Assembly (NCBI RefSeq): GCF_003057885.1 | Contig: NZ_QAGK01000004.1 | Span: forward strand, 62,001 to 126,000 | Direction: 5' to 3' | Length of the DNA stretch: 64,000 bases | Source: Oceaniglobus ichthyenteri | GTDB lineage: Bacteria; Pseudomonadota; Alphaproteobacteria; Rhodobacterales; Rhodobacteraceae | Shown here: piece by piece, positions 17,865 through 26,058 of the stretch | Position numbering within the stretch: position 1 is the stretch's first letter | Layout: every line of letters starts with the position of its first letter | Program-made: the position numbers and the translations under genes | Notes under the pieces: model-generated | What the model was told of the DNA's origin: nothing | Seen by the model: only the letters and a program-made list of their open reading frames with translations | Database searches by the model: none

Positions 17865-17893
17865 ACGCCGCGCCATGTGACGCGGCGTTTTTG
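17865..17893 (+). terminator. Intrinsic terminator after DUF2256 gene
   Basis: ACGCCGCG (17865-17872), loop CCATGTGA, CGCGGCGT (17881-17888), then TTTTGTTT. A perfect 8-bp GC-rich stem followed by a T-run one base after the DUF2256 stop. Confidence 0.85.
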
Positions 17894-17898
17894 TTTCA

Positions 17899-18732
17899 CT
17901 ACTCTTCCGGCTGATCCGCGCCTTTGGTGATGCTTGACGCCGGTTCGCCCAATTTCACGGCGGCAAATGGCCCGCCGTGGCAGGCATGAAACGGATCTTG
18001 CGGATCAAGCGGGCCGGTTTTTGCCAAAATCTCATCGGCGAATTGTTCGGCGTTGTCTTGTGGGCGATACCCCAGAAACCGCGCCTTGGTATTGTCGACC
18101 GGCGCACGATCATTGTCAGACACGCCATAAACGATTGAAAAACCGGTGATCGGCGTGGTGATACAGCTTTGTACCAACCGCACCATATCATCATACGACA
18201 GCCACGACCCCAAAGCGCGGGCATTGGTGACGGGCGCGCAAGACAAAATCCGCATATGCACGCTTTCAAGGCCGCGTTTGTCCCAATACATGCTGCCCAG
18301 ATCCTCGGCAAAACATTTCGCCAGACCATAAAACGTATCGGGGCGATGGCGCACTTCGGTATCTATCGCCTGGGTTTTGGGGTACATGCCGACGGCGTGA
18401 ATCGAACTGCCGTAAATCACCCGGCGCAGCCCGTTGCGATAGGCCGCCTCCCATACATTATAAGCCCCGATAAAATTTGGCCCAAGCAGTTTTTCAAACG
18501 GTCCCTCATCCACAAACGCGCCCATATGCACCACCATATCGGCCCCGGCCATGACATCGATCATCGCCTCAAGATCGGCCAGATCGGCCTGAACATAGCG
18601 TTCGTTGGGCTGCAGATCCTCCAATTCTTCCACGATATCGGTCGAAATCAATTCGTCACACATCGCCGCCATCGGCGCGCGCAGATGCCCGCCCAAAGAT
18701 CCGGCCGCGCCGGTCAGTACAAGTTTTTTCAT
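17899..18732 (-). CDS. NAD-dependent epimerase/dehydratase, uronate dehydrogenase-like
   Basis: A 277-residue extended short-chain dehydrogenase. The nucleotide-binding motif is TGAAGSLGGHLR (7-18). The catalytic Tyr and Lys are in FYGLAKCFAED, and a Ser is in VIYGSSIHAVG. Segments such as YPKTQAIDTEVRHRPD, YGLAKCFAEDLGSMYWDK and FLGYRPQDNAEQFADEIL resemble bacterial uronate dehydrogenases, which oxidise D-glucuronate or D-galacturonate to the aldarolactone. The true substrate is not certain, because the neighbouring genes are hydantoinase-like and amine-oxidase-like. It is the last gene of a four-gene minus-strand operon, starting 14 bp after the FAD oxidoreductase stop. Confidence 0.8.
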   Translation of the reverse strand: MKKLVLTGAAGSLGGHLRAPMAAMCDELISTDIVEELEDLQPNERYVQADLADLEAMIDVMAGADMVVHMGAFVDEGPFEKLLGPNFIGAYNVWEAAYRNGLRRVIYGSSIHAVGMYPKTQAIDTEVRHRPDTFYGLAKCFAEDLGSMYWDKRGLESVHMRILSCAPVTNARALGSWLSYDDMVRLVQSCITTPITGFSIVYGVSDNDRAPVDNTKARFLGYRPQDNAEQFADEILAKTGPLDPQDPFHACHGGPFAAVKLGEPASSITKGADQPEE

Positions 18733-18746
18733 ATCGTGCCTTTCAG

Positions 18747-19949
18747 TCAGATTACGGCCTGTTCCAAAATCGGGCGCTGGGCCGCGATCCGGTCAAAATG
18801 AAACGGCGTCAGGTCAAGCGTTTGATAGCGTCCATGCACCAACATTTCGGCGGTGCCGCGCCCCATCGCCGGGGATTGTTGCAGCCCGTGACCCGAAAAC
18901 CCATTCAGAAACAGGAAATTCGAAACCTCGGGGTGGGGGCCGATGATCGCGTTATGATCCAACGTGTTATAGGCATAATGCCCGGCCCATTCGCTTTGCA
19001 CCTTTATCGCCTCAAACTGCGGGATGCGGGTGGCGATGATCGGCCAGACGTGATCCTGCCAAAACCCGTGATCCATGGTGAAATCGTCATAGGGCGCGGT
19101 TGGGTCATGGTCGGGGTGGCCCCCGGCCATATAGGTGCCGCCGCCGTTTTCACGGACATGCACGCCCGATGGATCAATGGTCAGCGGCAAATCCCGATCC
19201 AGCGGAGTTTCAGCGCTAAACACCCAAGTAAACCGTTTGCGCGGCTCAACCGGCAAGGTCAGGCCCGCCATCTTTGCCGTTTCCACTGCGCGTGGGCCAG
19301 AGGCATTCACCGCCTGGCCACAGCCCACCACAGCACCCGATTTCAACGTCACGCTGTCAATCCGGTTGGCGTTGCGGGCCATGGCGACCACCTCGTTGTG
19401 GATATATTCCACCCCGCGTTCGCGTGATTTGCGGCGAAACCAATCAAACAGGGTCGAGCCGTCAAAATACCCCTCATCCACGGTATTGATCGACCCCAGC
19501 ATGATGTCATCGACGTTATAAAACGGATATTCCGACGCGATCTGATCAGGGGTAAGCAGCCGGGTCGCGGCCCCGGCGGCCAGTTGCACCTTTTGATTGG
19601 CGCGCAATGTGTTGGCAAAATCATCGCTATCGGCCAGATAAAGATAGCCAAAGCTGCGGATTGTCAGGTCGGGCACGCGCGGATCATCGCCCATATACCG
19701 GCGCAGGTTTTTCACGAAATCGGCGGCAAATTGCGACACACGCACGTTCAATTCGGTTGAAAACTGTTGCCGCATACAGCTGTTGGTGTGGGTGGTTGAG
19801 GCGAATTCGTAACTCGGATCACGCTCAACCACCAAGACCCGGCCATCAAAATCGGGCTGCTCGGTCAAAAACCAGGCGGTCGCGGCGCCCATGATGCCGC
19901 CGCCGATGATGACGATGTCATAGGTCTGATGTGTTGGCGTGTGGTTCAT
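18747..19949 (-). CDS. FAD-dependent amine/amino acid oxidoreductase (DAO family)
   Basis: A 400-residue flavoprotein. The FAD motif IVIIGGGIMGAATAW lies at 13-27, and ERDPSYEFASTTHTNSCMRQ follows with the typical Glu after the second strand. The C-terminal ALNGFSGHGLQQSPAMGR-type segment (FLNGFSGHGLQQSPAMG) is characteristic of the D-amino acid oxidase/sarcosine oxidase superfamily and of FOXRED1-like members. Substrate is unknown; N-methyl or D-amino acids are reasonable guesses. It lies 48 bp after the hyuB-like gene and 14 bp before the SDR gene, so it belongs to one operon. Confidence 0.85.
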   Translation of the reverse strand: MNHTPTHQTYDIVIIGGGIMGAATAWFLTEQPDFDGRVLVVERDPSYEFASTTHTNSCMRQQFSTELNVRVSQFAADFVKNLRRYMGDDPRVPDLTIRSFGYLYLADSDDFANTLRANQKVQLAAGAATRLLTPDQIASEYPFYNVDDIMLGSINTVDEGYFDGSTLFDWFRRKSRERGVEYIHNEVVAMARNANRIDSVTLKSGAVVGCGQAVNASGPRAVETAKMAGLTLPVEPRKRFTWVFSAETPLDRDLPLTIDPSGVHVRENGGGTYMAGGHPDHDPTAPYDDFTMDHGFWQDHVWPIIATRIPQFEAIKVQSEWAGHYAYNTLDHNAIIGPHPEVSNFLFLNGFSGHGLQQSPAMGRGTAEMLVHGRYQTLDLTPFHFDRIAAQRPILEQAVI

Positions 19950-19997
19950 TTTTCAAACTCTTTACCATCCTGCGGAGCGTGTCAAAGACTGTGCGCC

Positions 19998-21698
19998 CTA
20001 TACGGGATCGCCCCGGCGCACGGCGGCTTCAACGCTGGCAATGTCTTGCGCGCTTAACCCATAGGTCTGCGCTGCCGCCTCTGTGCTGATATACCCGCGC
20101 GCCAGATCGCGTTTGATTTGGGCCGGGTCACGTTCGGCGGGCGCGCCGTATCCGGCCCCGCCGGGAAAGGCCATCATCACCCGCCGCCCGTGGGGGACGA
20201 ATTGTTTGCCTTTGCCGTTCATCACCGTGCCATCATCGCGCGCAATCGTGGTGGGCGCACCCGGCCCGCCGCCGCGCCGCCCGCGCGCGGGGTGATCGAC
20301 GCGATCCAGCATCGCCTGGAAATCAAACTCGTGCCCGTCGCGTGCGCCGACCACCATATATTGCCCCAATCCGCCGCGCTGTTTGCCTGCACCGCCTGAA
20401 TCGGGGCGCAGTTCCTTGCGCCAGATGATGACCGGGCCGGCGTGTTCTGTCGCCTCAACCGGCATGGTCATCACGCCGGAAGGAAAGGCGGTGGCGTTCA
20501 ACCCATCGTATTCAGGCCGCGCGCCGGTGCCGCCCGAATTAAACGTCAACACCTCGGCACGGATCGCGCCGGGCGGGGCATCGGCGGTGGGGCGCAGGCT
20601 GAGTTGAAAGTTGCACAGGCATCCGGCCCCTTCGGCAGGCACCAAACCGGGCAAAATTTGATCGAGCGCGCCATACACAGTGTCGGGCACGAAATGGCCG
20701 ATGATATGGCGCAAGGCCACCGGCGCGGGGTGCAACGCGTTGACAATGGTGTTTTCGGGTGCGGTAATTTCAAACGGCGCAAGCGAGGCAGCATTGTTGG
20801 GAATATCGGGCGCGATGGCGCATTTCAGCGCATAACAGGCATAGGCCTTGGCATAGACCAGTGGGCAATTGATGCCTTTCGGGTCCACCGCCGATGAGCC
20901 GGTGAAATCCGAAACGATCCGGTCTTCGTGAATGGTCAGCGTGACCTTGAGTGTGATCGGGGTGGCAAACCCATCAACGGTCATTTCCCCGGTGGCCGAT
21001 TGCCGGGGCAGGGCGGCGATACGGTCCAACGTGGCGCGGCGCGAATTTTCCAGGATGAACGCGGCGATTCCATCGAGCGAGTCGAGCTGGAATTCCGTCA
21101 TCATGTCGATCAGGCGGCGATGGCCGATGTCATTGCAACTGGCCAGCGCATAAAGATCGCCGATCAATTGATCCGGCTCGCGCACATTGCCGCGCACGAT
21201 CTGAATCAGGGTTTGATCGACCGTGCCTTTGGCGGCAAACCGCATGATCGGCAGATACAGCCCTTCTTCATACACGCTGGCCGCATCCGCGCCCAAACCG
21301 CGCCCGCCAATATCAACCACATGGGCGGTACAGGCGAAAAACCCAACCAAAGCCCCCTTATGAAACGATGGGGTGACCATGGTGATGTCGTGCAAATGGC
21401 CCGTCCCCTCCCACGGGTCATTGGTCAGGTAAATATCGCCCTCGGCGATGGTGTCGCGGCCAATGCGGCGGATGAAATGCGCCACCGCATCGGCCATGGC
21501 ATTCACATGGCCGGGCGTGCCGGTGACCGCCTGGGCCAACATTTGCCCGTGGGTGTCATAGACGCCCGCCGACAAATCGCCCGCCTCGCGCACCGATGTG
21601 GAAAACGCGGTGCGCACCAAGGCTTGGGCCTGTTCCTCGACCACCGAAATCAGCCGGTTCCACATCACCTGATAGGCGACGGTTGAATGTTCAGTCAT
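19998..21698 (-). CDS. Hydantoinase B/oxoprolinase family subunit
   Basis: A 566-residue HyuB-type protein. Family features are visible from the N-terminus (VMWNRLISVVEEQAQALVRTAFS), through SVREAGDLSAGVYD, TNDPWEGTGHLHDITMVTP, VNALHPAPVALRHIIGH, SGGTGARPEYDG and GGGPGAPT. With HyuA it forms ATP-dependent amidohydrolases that open cyclic imides or lactams such as hydantoins, N-methylhydantoin or 5-oxoproline; related pairs are acetone/acetophenone carboxylases. The substrate cannot be decided from sequence. ATG 21698 is 4 bp after the hyuA stop and preceded by AGGATT inside hyuA, so the pair is translationally coupled. Confidence 0.92.
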   Translation of the reverse strand: MTEHSTVAYQVMWNRLISVVEEQAQALVRTAFSTSVREAGDLSAGVYDTHGQMLAQAVTGTPGHVNAMADAVAHFIRRIGRDTIAEGDIYLTNDPWEGTGHLHDITMVTPSFHKGALVGFFACTAHVVDIGGRGLGADAASVYEEGLYLPIMRFAAKGTVDQTLIQIVRGNVREPDQLIGDLYALASCNDIGHRRLIDMMTEFQLDSLDGIAAFILENSRRATLDRIAALPRQSATGEMTVDGFATPITLKVTLTIHEDRIVSDFTGSSAVDPKGINCPLVYAKAYACYALKCAIAPDIPNNAASLAPFEITAPENTIVNALHPAPVALRHIIGHFVPDTVYGALDQILPGLVPAEGAGCLCNFQLSLRPTADAPPGAIRAEVLTFNSGGTGARPEYDGLNATAFPSGVMTMPVEATEHAGPVIIWRKELRPDSGGAGKQRGGLGQYMVVGARDGHEFDFQAMLDRVDHPARGRRGGGPGAPTTIARDDGTVMNGKGKQFVPHGRRVMMAFPGGAGYGAPAERDPAQIKRDLARGYISTEAAAQTYGLSAQDIASVEAAVRRGDPV

Positions 21699-21702
21699 CG
21701 GT

Positions 21703-23781
21703 TCAATCCTTTTCCACAACGTCGATACACCCGTCTGGCTGGCAAATCGCCACCCGGCTGGATGGGACAATGATTGTCGTTTCATCTTCGGTGATTGCGG
21801 CGGGGCCTTGAACCATCATGCCGGGGCACATATCGGCGCGCGCCACCACGGCAGCATCGAAATAGCGCCCCAAGGCCGGGTCGAAAATCTGTCGCTGACC
21901 GGTGGTTGGGGCAGGGGTGGTTGCGGTGGCCGTGGCCACGCGCGCCACCTGTTCGGGCGGGGTGGTGGCGTTGACCGACCAGACGGTGATTTCAATATCC
22001 AACCCCGCCACCGTGCGGCCGAACAATTTGGCGTAATCCTGTTCAAACAGACGTTTGAATGTGGCCGCGTCGGGCGCGCTGGCCTGATCCGCTGTCAGAG
22101 TGATGGGAATTTCCCAGCCCTGACCGGTATAGCGCATATAGGCTTTGAACTCTGACAGGATTTCGGCGGCGTCATCGCAATTTCGCACGAACCCTGCCGC
22201 CTCGTTTTGCAACTCAGCCATCAAGGTTTTGATTGTGGCTGCGTCAAATCGGGACAGTTTCATGTAAACCGAACGGTTCGCCTCAAAACTGAACGGTGCG
22301 CGCAAAAATCCGATGGCTGAGCCAACACCGGCCCCCGGCGGCACCAACAGGCGCGAAACGCCCAGCTTTTCACACAACCGCCCAGCATGAAGCGGCGCCG
22401 CCCCGCCAAAGGCAATCATCGTGTAACCGCTTAGGTCTTCGCCGTTTTCCACCGCATGCACCCGCGCGGCGTTGGCCATGTTTTCATCCACAACTTCGGC
22501 CAGGCCAAAGGCGGCGGTCGGTGCGTCCATATCCAACGTATCGCCCAAAACAGTGCTTAGGGCGGTTTGCGCGGCCGTGCGGCTTAGTGAAAATGCGCCC
22601 CCAGCAAACACATCGGGGTCAAGTCGCCCCAAAACCAGATCGGCGTCGGTCACCGCCGGTTTTGCCCCGCCCCGCCCATAACAGGCGGGGCCGGGTTCCG
22701 ATCCGGCACTCTCCGGCCCGACGCGGATCTGGCGCATACTGTCGATATGGGCCAGGCTGCCGCCCCCTGCGCCGATTTCGACCATATCAATCACCGGAAT
22801 CGAAATCGGCATCCCCGATCCCTTTTTAAACCGATAGCTGCGCGCCACTTCAAACACCCGCGCGGTTTTCGGGGTTTGGTTTTTGATCAGGCAAATCTTG
22901 GCCGTGGTACCGCCCATGTCAAACGACAAAACCTTGTCCAACCCATAGCGCGCGGCGATATGGGCGGCAAACACCGCGCCCCCCGCCGGGCCGGATTCAA
23001 CCAGGCGCACCGGAAATTCGGCGGCATTTTCAAGCGAGATGATGCCGCCCCCCGAATGCATCAGGAAAATGTTGCACCCGACACCTTCATCACGCAGCCG
23101 CCCAGCCAAGCGGCCAAGATAGGATTTCATCAGAGGTTTGATATAGGCATTGGCCACGACGGTGTTGAACCGTTCGTATTCGCGCATTTGCGGTGAGACC
23201 TCGGAGGAGATCGACACCATCGCATCCGGCATCCGTTCGGCCAGCACATCGCGGATCATCCGTTCGTGACTGTCGTTCAGATAGGAATGGATCAGCCCCA
23301 CGGCGATGCTGTCATACCCGGCCTGTTTGATCTGGTCGACGATGGCTTCCACTTCGGCCCGGTCCAGCGGGATCAGCACGTCGCCCGTCGCATCCACACG
23401 CTCGGCCACAGGATATCGCATCTGACGGGGCAGCAGCGGTTCGGGCAGGGTCAGGTTCAGATCGTATTGTTCAAACCGCGATTCGGTGCGCATTTCGATG
23501 ACATCGCGAAACCCTTGGGTGGTGATCAGCGCGGTTTTGGCGCCGCGCCGTTCGATCAATGCATTGGTGGCCAGGGTGGTGCCATGGATGATCTGGCCAA
23601 TTGCCGCCGCGCTCAGTCCCGCCTTGGCGCAGACCTGGTGCATACCTTCGATAATGGCGTTTTCCGGCGCGGCATAGGTGGTCAGAACCTTGGTTGAAAA
23701 CGACGCATCCGGGGTTTCAAGAACCACATCCGTAAACGTGCCGCCAATATCCACGCCCAACCGCACCGATGATGTCTGCAT
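21703..23781 (-). CDS. Hydantoinase A/oxoprolinase family subunit
   Basis: A 692-residue HyuA-type protein with the ASKHA ATPase fold. Visible features are LGVDIGGTFTDVVLE (phosphate 1 motif, residues 8-22), HGTTLATNALIERRGAKTAL, TTQGFRDVIEMRTESRF, the SFDMGGTTAKICLI phosphate 2 motif and FGGAAPLHAGRLCEKLG. It supplies the ATP-dependent phosphorylation step that activates the substrate for ring opening. First gene of the minus-strand operon. ATG 23781 is chosen because the family begins just before LGVDIGGTFTD; the frame is open further upstream without conserved sequence. About 210 bp separate it from the divergent tRNA-Gly. Confidence 0.92.
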   Translation of the reverse strand: MQTSSVRLGVDIGGTFTDVVLETPDASFSTKVLTTYAAPENAIIEGMHQVCAKAGLSAAAIGQIIHGTTLATNALIERRGAKTALITTQGFRDVIEMRTESRFEQYDLNLTLPEPLLPRQMRYPVAERVDATGDVLIPLDRAEVEAIVDQIKQAGYDSIAVGLIHSYLNDSHERMIRDVLAERMPDAMVSISSEVSPQMREYERFNTVVANAYIKPLMKSYLGRLAGRLRDEGVGCNIFLMHSGGGIISLENAAEFPVRLVESGPAGGAVFAAHIAARYGLDKVLSFDMGGTTAKICLIKNQTPKTARVFEVARSYRFKKGSGMPISIPVIDMVEIGAGGGSLAHIDSMRQIRVGPESAGSEPGPACYGRGGAKPAVTDADLVLGRLDPDVFAGGAFSLSRTAAQTALSTVLGDTLDMDAPTAAFGLAEVVDENMANAARVHAVENGEDLSGYTMIAFGGAAPLHAGRLCEKLGVSRLLVPPGAGVGSAIGFLRAPFSFEANRSVYMKLSRFDAATIKTLMAELQNEAAGFVRNCDDAAEILSEFKAYMRYTGQGWEIPITLTADQASAPDAATFKRLFEQDYAKLFGRTVAGLDIEITVWSVNATTPPEQVARVATATATTPAPTTGQRQIFDPALGRYFDAAVVARADMCPGMMVQGPAAITEDETTIIVPSSRVAICQPDGCIDVVEKD

Positions 23782-23947
23782 ACCGCCCCCCGTTTTGCGC
23801 CAAGGATAGAACCAAGAATGGCCCAGCGGCAATTGAAATAGCGGTATATTTTGGCAAATGCGCCCTTGGTCGGATCTGACCCCCTGTTGAAACTTCCCGA
23901 TCTGACGCACGTGGCGCAAAAATTTTTGATCAACACGGATTTTCCCC

Positions 23948-23976
23948 TTGCAGCCACCGGCCCGCTTGAGTATCTC
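23948..23976 (+). promoter_or_regulatory. Probable promoter of tRNA-Gly
   Basis: TTGCAG (23948-23953), 17-bp spacer, TATCTC (23971-23976). Transcription would start near 23983, about 9 bases before the mature tRNA. Confidence 0.6.
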
Positions 23977-23991
23977 GTCCGTACTAAGGAA

Positions 23992-24066
23992 GCGGGCGTA
24001 GCTCAGGGGTAGAGCATAACCTTGCCAAGGTTAGGGTCGGGCGTTCGAATCGCCTCGCCCGCTCCA
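23992..24066 (+). tRNA. tRNA-Gly (anticodon GCC)
   Basis: The full cloverleaf is visible: acceptor GCGGGCG paired with CGCCCGC, D arm GCTC..GAGC, anticodon stem TAACC/GGTTA with loop TTGCCAA (anticodon GCC at 24024-24026), T arm GGGCG TTCGAAT CGCCT, discriminator T and an encoded CCA end (24064-24066). It decodes GGC and GGU. An intrinsic terminator follows 30 bp later. No integrase or duplicated 3' end nearby, so no sign of an integrated element. Confidence 0.97.
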
Positions 24067-24095
24067 ATTAGGCCACACACCCCATGTGGTTCACG

Positions 24096-24122
24096 AAAAG
24101 GTCGCTCTAGGGCGGCCTTTTG
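24096..24122 (+). terminator. Intrinsic terminator after tRNA-Gly
   Basis: AAAAGGTCG (24096-24104), loop CTCTAGGG, CGGCCTTTT (24113-24121): a 9-bp stem with one G-T pair ending in a T-run. Confidence 0.75.
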
Positions 24123-24277
24123 TCGTTCACGACTGGCGTAGTGTGGGGCAGGGTGGCCGGGGTTCCAACGGTGGTTTCAAACCTGCCGAAACCTCGCACG
24201 CGATGTTGTTATACGCGGCGTTTTATGAACCAAAGTGTCGGTGCCGCGTTAGGCAGGACACAACAAGAGGTTCGCCA

Positions 24278-25228
24278 ATGCGTGCTATTTTATCTTTTGC
24301 CCTGATTCTGATATCCGGCCAAGCAACCGCCCTGACACCCGATGCGATCGAAACGGCAGCCTATGATGGCGGGGCGCTGCCCGAAGGGCAGTCGGGCCTG
24401 ACCGTAAAGTTGCAGGTTCTTTTGGATCGTGCAGGCGTTTCACCGGGCATAATCGACGGGTACAAGGGCGGCATGAGCGAAAGCGCGCTACGGGGTTTCG
24501 AGGCGCGCGAAGGTTTGCACGTTGATGGCATTCTGGATGCCGAAGTTTGGACCGCATTGGGGGGCAATGGCGTTTATTCTGTCTTGATGTCCTATGAAAT
24601 TACCGAAGACGACGTGTCCGGCCTCGTCACCTCCATTCCCGATAATGTGCGGGACAAGGCCGAGATGGATCATCTGGGCTATGTTCGGGTAAGCGAGCGT
24701 TTGGCAGAACGGTTTCACATGGATGAGGATTTTCTTACGACCCTGAATACAGGGGCAACATTTACCGTGGGCGAGACAATTACAGTCGCCGATCCCGGCG
24801 AGCGGATGGAGGCAGACGTCGCACGGATAGAAATACGCAAATCCAGCAACCGCGCGGTTACGTTTGATGCCAATGGCAATATGGTTTCAAATTACCCGGT
24901 CGCAATCGGATCAGAGGACACGCCATCGCCAGAAGGGGTGGTTGAGGTGGTCGCCGTGGCGATGGACCCGACCTATACCTATCGGCCGGATGTCAATTTC
25001 GTTGCAGATGGCGTTGACGAGGCCCTGATATTGCCGCCGGGGCCAAATGGGCCTGTCGGATCAGTCTGGATTGATCTCTCCAAACCCACTTATGGGCTGC
25101 ATGGCACCGATACGCCGGCCGCATTGTTTCAGAACGAAAGCCATGGATGCGTCCGGTTCACAAACTGGGACGTTGAAGAATTGGCCTATATGGTCAAGGA
25201 AGGTGTGACAGTGGAATTCGTGGAATGA
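24278..25228 (+). CDS. L,D-transpeptidase with peptidoglycan-binding domain
   Basis: A 316-residue exported enzyme. A signal peptide (MRAILSFALILISGQATA) is followed by a PG_binding_1-like repeat (LTVKLQVLLDRAGVSPGIIDG ... LRGFEAREGLHVDGILDAE, about 40-90). The C-terminal YkuD/ErfK catalytic domain carries HGTDTPAALFQNESHGCVRF, with the nucleophile Cys in SHGCVR. Such enzymes form 3-3 crosslinks in murein or attach lipoproteins to it. ATG 24278 is preceded by AAGAGG. The gene overlaps the next one by 4 bp (ATGA), suggesting a coupled envelope pair. Confidence 0.92.
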   Translation: MRAILSFALILISGQATALTPDAIETAAYDGGALPEGQSGLTVKLQVLLDRAGVSPGIIDGYKGGMSESALRGFEAREGLHVDGILDAEVWTALGGNGVYSVLMSYEITEDDVSGLVTSIPDNVRDKAEMDHLGYVRVSERLAERFHMDEDFLTTLNTGATFTVGETITVADPGERMEADVARIEIRKSSNRAVTFDANGNMVSNYPVAIGSEDTPSPEGVVEVVAVAMDPTYTYRPDVNFVADGVDEALILPPGPNGPVGSVWIDLSKPTYGLHGTDTPAALFQNESHGCVRFTNWDVEELAYMVKEGVTVEFVE

Positions 25229-26004
25229 TGCGGATTATCGCACTGTTGATGCTTGCCGCGGTCCCGGTGGTGGCACAAGGGGCGGCGCCGGATACATCAC
25301 CTATCCCCGAGCAGCGGCCAACCGAAAAGGGCGCGACCGGCACCGCCCCATCTGACATACACGTGGTTGAACGTGCGGCGCCCCAACCCGGACCGGGCAC
25401 ACGGGATATCTTGCGCCTTGACGACGCGGCCTATGCGGCCTGCCTTGCAACGCTTGACGCGATGGGTGTCGTTTATGAGGAAACCGATCCAATTGTGCCC
25501 GACAATGACCCCGATTGCGGAATCCTGCGCCCCCTGAGCATCAGCGCAATCGCGCCCGGCGTCGCGATTGAGCCGGTCTCCATCTTACGCTGCCCAACGG
25601 CCCAGGCGTTGGCAAAGTGGACCCGCGATTTCGTTCTTCCCGCCGCGCGCCGACTGGATGATCGCGGTGCGCTGACTGCAATCGAAAATGGATCTGGCTA
25701 CATTTGTCGTCGCCGCAACAATCAGCCCGATGGAAAGCTGTCAGAACATGCTTTTGGAAATGCTTTTGATGTGATGGGATTTCGGTTTTCGAAAGGTCGC
25801 CCAATCGCGATAGAACCCCGCGAAGCACAAGGCACACTTGCCGAAAGTTTTCAGGATGCAGTCAGGGCGTCTGCCTGTCTTGATTTTTCGACGGTCCTGG
25901 GGCCCGGATCGAACGCACAGCATGACAATCACCTGCACTTTGATATCATAACCCGAAGCAGCGGTTACCGACTTTGCGAGCAGGGCGGCGCGTTGATTGA
26001 GTGA
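25225..26004 (+). CDS. Extensin-like C-terminal domain protein, exported
   Basis: A 259-residue protein with an N-terminal signal peptide (MMRIIALLMLAAVPVVAQGA), a Pro/Thr-rich linker to about residue 60, and an extensin-like C-terminal domain. That domain is recognised by CGILRPLSI, CPTAQALAKWTRDFVLPAAR, SGYICRRRNN, SEHAFGNAFDVMGFRF and the C-terminal HDNHLHFDI. The Ser-x-His-x-x-Gly-x-Ala-x-Asp and His-x-His motifs resemble the metal sites of peptidoglycan LD/DD-carboxypeptidases (VanY/MepA type), so a murein peptidase activity is a fair guess. It is translationally coupled to the L,D-transpeptidase. Confidence 0.85.
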   Translation: MMRIIALLMLAAVPVVAQGAAPDTSPIPEQRPTEKGATGTAPSDIHVVERAAPQPGPGTRDILRLDDAAYAACLATLDAMGVVYEETDPIVPDNDPDCGILRPLSISAIAPGVAIEPVSILRCPTAQALAKWTRDFVLPAARRLDDRGALTAIENGSGYICRRRNNQPDGKLSEHAFGNAFDVMGFRFSKGRPIAIEPREAQGTLAESFQDAVRASACLDFSTVLGPGSNAQHDNHLHFDIITRSSGYRLCEQGGALIE

Positions 26005-26058
26005 CGGGGTTATCGGGATGGCGGGGCGATGGTGAATTGCCCCGGATCCGTGATGATG

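Noticed and set aside
23992-24066. tRNA-Gly as an attachment site of an integrated element
   Set aside because: No integrase, no duplicated tRNA 3' end found nearby, and the neighbouring genes look like normal chromosomal genes.
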